Source of the DNA: CAIMZW01 sp037130455
GTDB taxonomy: Bacteria > Actinomycetota > Actinomycetes > Nanopelagicales > Nanopelagicaceae
NCBI GenBank assembly: GCA_037130455.1
Contig: JBAXSZ010000040.1
Coordinates: 1-15,489 of the forward strand
Length of the DNA: 15,489 nt
Reading direction: 5' to 3'
Made by a program: the position numbers and the translations under genes. Shown here one piece after another: positions 12,500-15,489 of the stretch. The notes beneath the pieces were generated by a model. That model ran no database searches. It had not been told where the DNA came from and saw only the letters and a list, made by a program, of their open reading frames with translations. Numbering within the stretch: the first letter of the stretch is position 1; each line of letters begins with the position of its first letter.

Positions 12500-12505
12500 T
12501 AGAGT
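12500..12505 (+). promoter_or_regulatory. Possible -10 box (TAGAGT) for UPF0182
   Basis: TAGAGT fits TAnnnT and lies six bases before the ATG at 12512. The 71-base gap after the YlbL-like gene has no clear ribosome site, so a leaderless message is plausible. There is no good -35. Confidence 0.3.
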
Positions 12506-12511
12506 ACGAAC

Positions 12512-15391
12512 ATGAGTTCTTTCCAGTTTCCTAATAATCCCTTCAATAGACCAAGCGCGAATGGCGGACCGGCCAAACGCCGTGGTCCATTGCCATTCAC
12601 CATCATCACTTTGGTGGTGCTGGCGGTAATTTTGGTAGCGTCCAGTGGTTTCTATGCCGACCTGTTGTGGTTCCGATCGGTGAACTTCACCAGTGTTTGG
12701 CGTACGGTTTTGTTAACTAAATCAGAACTCTTTATTGGGTTTGGGCTTATTACTTCATTGGTCATCACTTCCAATGTCGTGATCGCTTTCAGAAAACGTC
12801 CCATCTATGTTCCCATTTCTATCGAAGCAGATAACTTGGAAAGGTATCGGGCGCAGTTAGAACCGATTCGTCGTTTTGCAGTTCTTGGAATCGCAGTTGT
12901 TCTTTTTTACTTTGCGGGAACTTCTGGAACCAGACTATGGGAGTCCTGGTTGCAATTTAAGAATTCCACGCCATTCGGTACCAAAGATGCGCAATTTGGC
13001 TTAGATATTTCCTTCTTCGCATTCAAACTTCCGTTTTGGCAATCGTTGATCGGTTGGGCGATTTCCACGATCATCATTGCGATTATTGCTTCCGCGGTTG
13101 TTCATTACCTATACGGTGGTATTCGTCCTCAAGTGCAACATGAACGCACCACAGTTACCGCTCGCGTTCAACTCTCCGTCCTTATGGGCGCTTTGGTTTT
13201 GCTAAAGGCTGTTGCCTATTGGTTCGACAGATATTCATTGGCACTTAAAGAGGGCAAGCTAATAACTGGATTGACCTATACCGACGTCAATGCTGTTCTT
13301 CCCGCTAAAGCAATTTTGGCAGGTATCGCTGTTATTTGTGCACTTCTCTTTTTCGCGAACATCATCCGAAAGTCCTGGCTCTTGCCAACGGCTGGTGTAG
13401 TGCTGATGGCAGTGTCTTCACTTTTGATCGCCGGCATTTATCCAGCCGCTATTCAACAGTTTCAAGTCAAGCCAAGCGAATCTTCTAAAGAAGCTCCGTA
13501 CATTCAGAAAAATATCAACGCCACCAGAGCGGCATATGGAATTGCAGATGCCAAGGTGGTTGATTATCAAGCGACCAGCACTACTACTGCGGGTCAGTTG
13601 ACCAACGATGCACAAACAATATCTAACATTCGTTTAATGGACCCAAGCATCTTGTCACCAACATTTCGTCAGTTACAGCAGATCAAGCCGTACTACACCT
13701 TCCCAGATTCGTTGGATATTGACCGTTACAAAATAAATGGTGTGCAACGCGACACCGTTGTTTCGGTCCGAGAATTGAACATCACCGGAAACCCAAGCCG
13801 AAACTGGATTAACGACCATTTGGTTTATACCCATGGTTTTGGTTTCGTTTCAGCATTAAGCAATACCGTTGATGCAGATGGAAAGCCAAGCTTCGTCGTT
13901 GGAAATATTCCACCAACAACTGGCCTAGGAAAATTTGAACCGCGTATTTATTTTGGTGAAAATGTTCCCGACTATTCCATCATCGGTGGCGCCGCAGGTT
14001 CGGCACCAGCGGAGCTGGATTATCCAGATGACACTTCTGCCAATGGACAGAAGAACTACACCTATGTCGGTAAAGGTGGAGTCCCAATGGGCAACCTCTT
14101 TACTCGCTTACTTTTTGCAATCAAGTATCAGGATCAAAAAATAATTCTTTCTAACTTGATTAACTCAAAATCCAAAATCCTTTACGACCGAAATCCACGG
14201 GACCGGGTTGCAAAAGTTGCACCTTGGTTAACTTTGGATGGAAATCCCTATCCAACTATCGTCGATGGGAAGATCCTTTGGATCGTGGACGGATACACCA
14301 CTTCTGCAGGCTATCCGTATTCCAAGAAGACCAACCTCAACGGTGCCACTACCGATGCGCTCACTAACAGTTCATTGTCAGTTACTGCACTAGACAATAA
14401 GAACGTGAATTACATTCGTAACTCAGTGAAGGCAACAGTTGACGCTTATGATGGCACGGTTACCTTGTATCAATGGGATACCACAGATCCAGTTCTAAAG
14501 ACCTGGAGCAAGGCTTTCCCTAATACCGTTCAGCCTAAGAGCTCAATGTCGAAGGCGCTTCTTGAGCACATTCGTTATCCAGAAGATCTCTTCAGCGTTC
14601 AACGAGACATCTTGGGTACCTATCACGTTGAAACCGCTGGTGCTTTTTACGGCGGTCAAGATTTCTGGAAAGTTCCTAGCGATCCATCCACACTTGGCGC
14701 CAACTCTGGAAATCAACCTCCATATTATTTAACACTTCAAGTGCCTGGCGAAAAGAATGCAGCTTTCGCTCTGACAACTTCCTTTGTTCCTCGCGGTGGG
14801 CGTCAAAACTTGACGGCATTCGCGGTCGTGAATTCTGACTACGGTCCCAATTATGGGAAGATCACGGTCTTGCAGTTGCCTCGTTCTACCAACATCTCTG
14901 GTCCATCTCAGGTTGCATCTAACTTTGAAGCCAAGCCACAGGTAGCCCAAGCGCTCTCCTTGTTACGACAGGGCGGGTCAGATGTTGTGTTGGGTAACTT
15001 GCTGACACTTCCAGTCGGAGGTGGTTTGCTCTACGTGCAACCGGTCTACGTTCGTGCAACTGCGAACTCGGCATCTTTCCCATTACTTCAAAAAGTTTTG
15101 GTTTCCTTCGGCGATCAGATTGGTTTCGATGACACTTTGAAGGGTGCATTGGATCAGGTCTTCGGTGGAAATTCTGGAACTTCTTCGGCTGCTACTGGAA
15201 CCAGCACTGGAACTACTACTGGAACGGGCAGCTCTTCGCTGAAAGCGGCGCTAGCCAGCGCTCAAGCAGCTATGGCCGATTCGCAGACAGCGCTGAAGTC
15301 GGGCGACTTCACTGCTTATGGCAAAGCACAAGATCGGTTAAAGGCAGCTATCTTGGCGGCCATTAATGCAGAGAACGCTGCAAAGAAGTAA
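12512..15391 (+). CDS. UPF0182 family large membrane protein
   Basis: 959 residues, within the usual range of the actinobacterial UPF0182 (PF03699) family. About seven membrane segments are visible near 28-48, 71-93, 121-137, 176-200, 219-237, 266-286 and 290-312, with the typical YADLLWFRSVNFTSVW stretch after the first. The remaining 640 residues form an extracytoplasmic region beginning with the family marker YIQKNINATRAAYGI (330-344). The end has a Gly/Ser/Thr linker (about 886-909) and an Ala-rich helix (910-959) with many Lys and Gln, like the low-complexity tails of relatives. No enzyme motif is known for the family, and its function is unresolved. It follows the YlbL-like gene as in other actinobacteria. 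A short ACGA-TCGT hairpin then TTTT (15404-15419) is at most a weak terminator. Confidence 0.95.
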   Translation: MSSFQFPNNPFNRPSANGGPAKRRGPLPFTIITLVVLAVILVASSGFYADLLWFRSVNFTSVWRTVLLTKSELFIGFGLITSLVITSNVVIAFRKRPIYVPISIEADNLERYRAQLEPIRRFAVLGIAVVLFYFAGTSGTRLWESWLQFKNSTPFGTKDAQFGLDISFFAFKLPFWQSLIGWAISTIIIAIIASAVVHYLYGGIRPQVQHERTTVTARVQLSVLMGALVLLKAVAYWFDRYSLALKEGKLITGLTYTDVNAVLPAKAILAGIAVICALLFFANIIRKSWLLPTAGVVLMAVSSLLIAGIYPAAIQQFQVKPSESSKEAPYIQKNINATRAAYGIADAKVVDYQATSTTTAGQLTNDAQTISNIRLMDPSILSPTFRQLQQIKPYYTFPDSLDIDRYKINGVQRDTVVSVRELNITGNPSRNWINDHLVYTHGFGFVSALSNTVDADGKPSFVVGNIPPTTGLGKFEPRIYFGENVPDYSIIGGAAGSAPAELDYPDDTSANGQKNYTYVGKGGVPMGNLFTRLLFAIKYQDQKIILSNLINSKSKILYDRNPRDRVAKVAPWLTLDGNPYPTIVDGKILWIVDGYTTSAGYPYSKKTNLNGATTDALTNSSLSVTALDNKNVNYIRNSVKATVDAYDGTVTLYQWDTTDPVLKTWSKAFPNTVQPKSSMSKALLEHIRYPEDLFSVQRDILGTYHVETAGAFYGGQDFWKVPSDPSTLGANSGNQPPYYLTLQVPGEKNAAFALTTSFVPRGGRQNLTAFAVVNSDYGPNYGKITVLQLPRSTNISGPSQVASNFEAKPQVAQALSLLRQGGSDVVLGNLLTLPVGGGLLYVQPVYVRATANSASFPLLQKVLVSFGDQIGFDDTLKGALDQVFGGNSGTSSAATGTSTGTTTGTGSSSLKAALASAQAAMADSQTALKSGDFTAYGKAQDRLKAAILAAINAENAAKK

Positions 15392-15417
15392 TTTTCGCGC
15401 AGTACGAAGTCCTCGTT

Positions 15418-15446
15418 TTGGGTTATTGGTGACAATCGCCTAAGAT
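15418..15446 (+). promoter_or_regulatory. Possible promoter of the initiator tRNA gene
   Basis: TTGGGT (15418-15423), a 17-base spacer and TAAGAT (15441-15446) precede the tRNA by 12 bases. The -10 matches four of six positions and the -35 three, so this is a modest match with correct spacing. Confidence 0.4.
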
Positions 15447-15458
15447 TGGGACTTCCGA

Positions 15459-15489
15459 CGCGGGGTGGAGCAGCTCGGTAGCTCGCTGG
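15459..15489 (+). tRNA. Initiator tRNA-Met (fMet), 5' part, cut by the window end
   Basis: The first 31 bases of a tRNA are seen: acceptor arm CGCGGGG, TG linker, D stem GAGC with loop AGCTCGGTA and partner GCTC, then G and the first bases of the anticodon stem (CTGG). The CGCGGGGTGGAGCAG opening is the classic bacterial initiator tRNA start, where C1 is left unpaired with A72. The anticodon itself lies outside the window, so identity rests on this opening. Confidence 0.85.

Noticed and set aside
9774..15415. The 12-mer ACGAAGTCCTCG occurs at 9774 and again at 15404
   Set aside because: Several shared 12-mers are expected by chance in 15 kb, and the flanks do not match.

Overview
The window looks like a chromosomal piece from a mid-GC actinomycete, most likely a freshwater planktonic lineage of the Nanopelagicales/acI type. 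Three observations support this. The right two thirds carries a gene block typical of Actinomycetota: UPF0182, a YlbL-like Lon-domain protease, a DUF2342 zincin-like protein, a YgjP/M48 metallopeptidase, a DUF5679 zinc ribbon, a ThiF-like protein and an ABC1/AarF kinase. The base composition is near balanced rather than GC-rich. Two secreted proteins carry short two-cysteine, Lys-rich segments that I associate, from memory only, with freshwater actinobacterial surface proteins. Species assignment cannot be made from the window alone.

Layout, left to right. Positions 1-175 hold the C-terminus of a secreted protein with a Thr-Pro repeat. Minus-strand genes for a CPBP membrane protease (210-998) and a PhnB-like VOC protein (1122-1565) follow. 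A two-gene plus-strand operon encodes a class III aminotransferase and methylmalonate/malonate-semialdehyde dehydrogenase (1692-4548), probably turning beta-alanine or a similar omega-amino acid into acyl-CoA. An accessory stretch of small genes comes next (4555-5773): a 48-aa ORF, a possible overlapping 43-aa ORF, a 79-aa membrane protein made of two copies of one 31-residue unit, and a secreted protein.

The conserved block starts at 5877. On the minus strand lie the ABC1 kinase, the ThiF-like protein with a newly noticed 30-codon ORF just upstream, DUF5679 with a clear terminator, the YgjP-like peptidase, and the DUF2342 protein. The 380-base gap at 9497-9876 contains three near-DnaA boxes in helical phase, an AT-rich segment with an inverted repeat, and a 12-bp stem enclosing a second hairpin and ending in T7 on the plus strand. 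That last element is a candidate structured RNA or complex terminator. On the plus strand follow a single-pass membrane protein, a YlbL-like protein that appears to lack its PDZ domain, the large UPF0182 membrane protein, and the 5' part of an initiator tRNA-Met cut by the window end.

The points most worth a second look are the PDZ-less YlbL, the micro-ORF and SD-sequestering hairpin upstream of the ThiF-like gene, the structured RNA candidate with the DnaA-box-like cluster beside it, and the loss of metal-ligand-type His in the DUF2342 protein.
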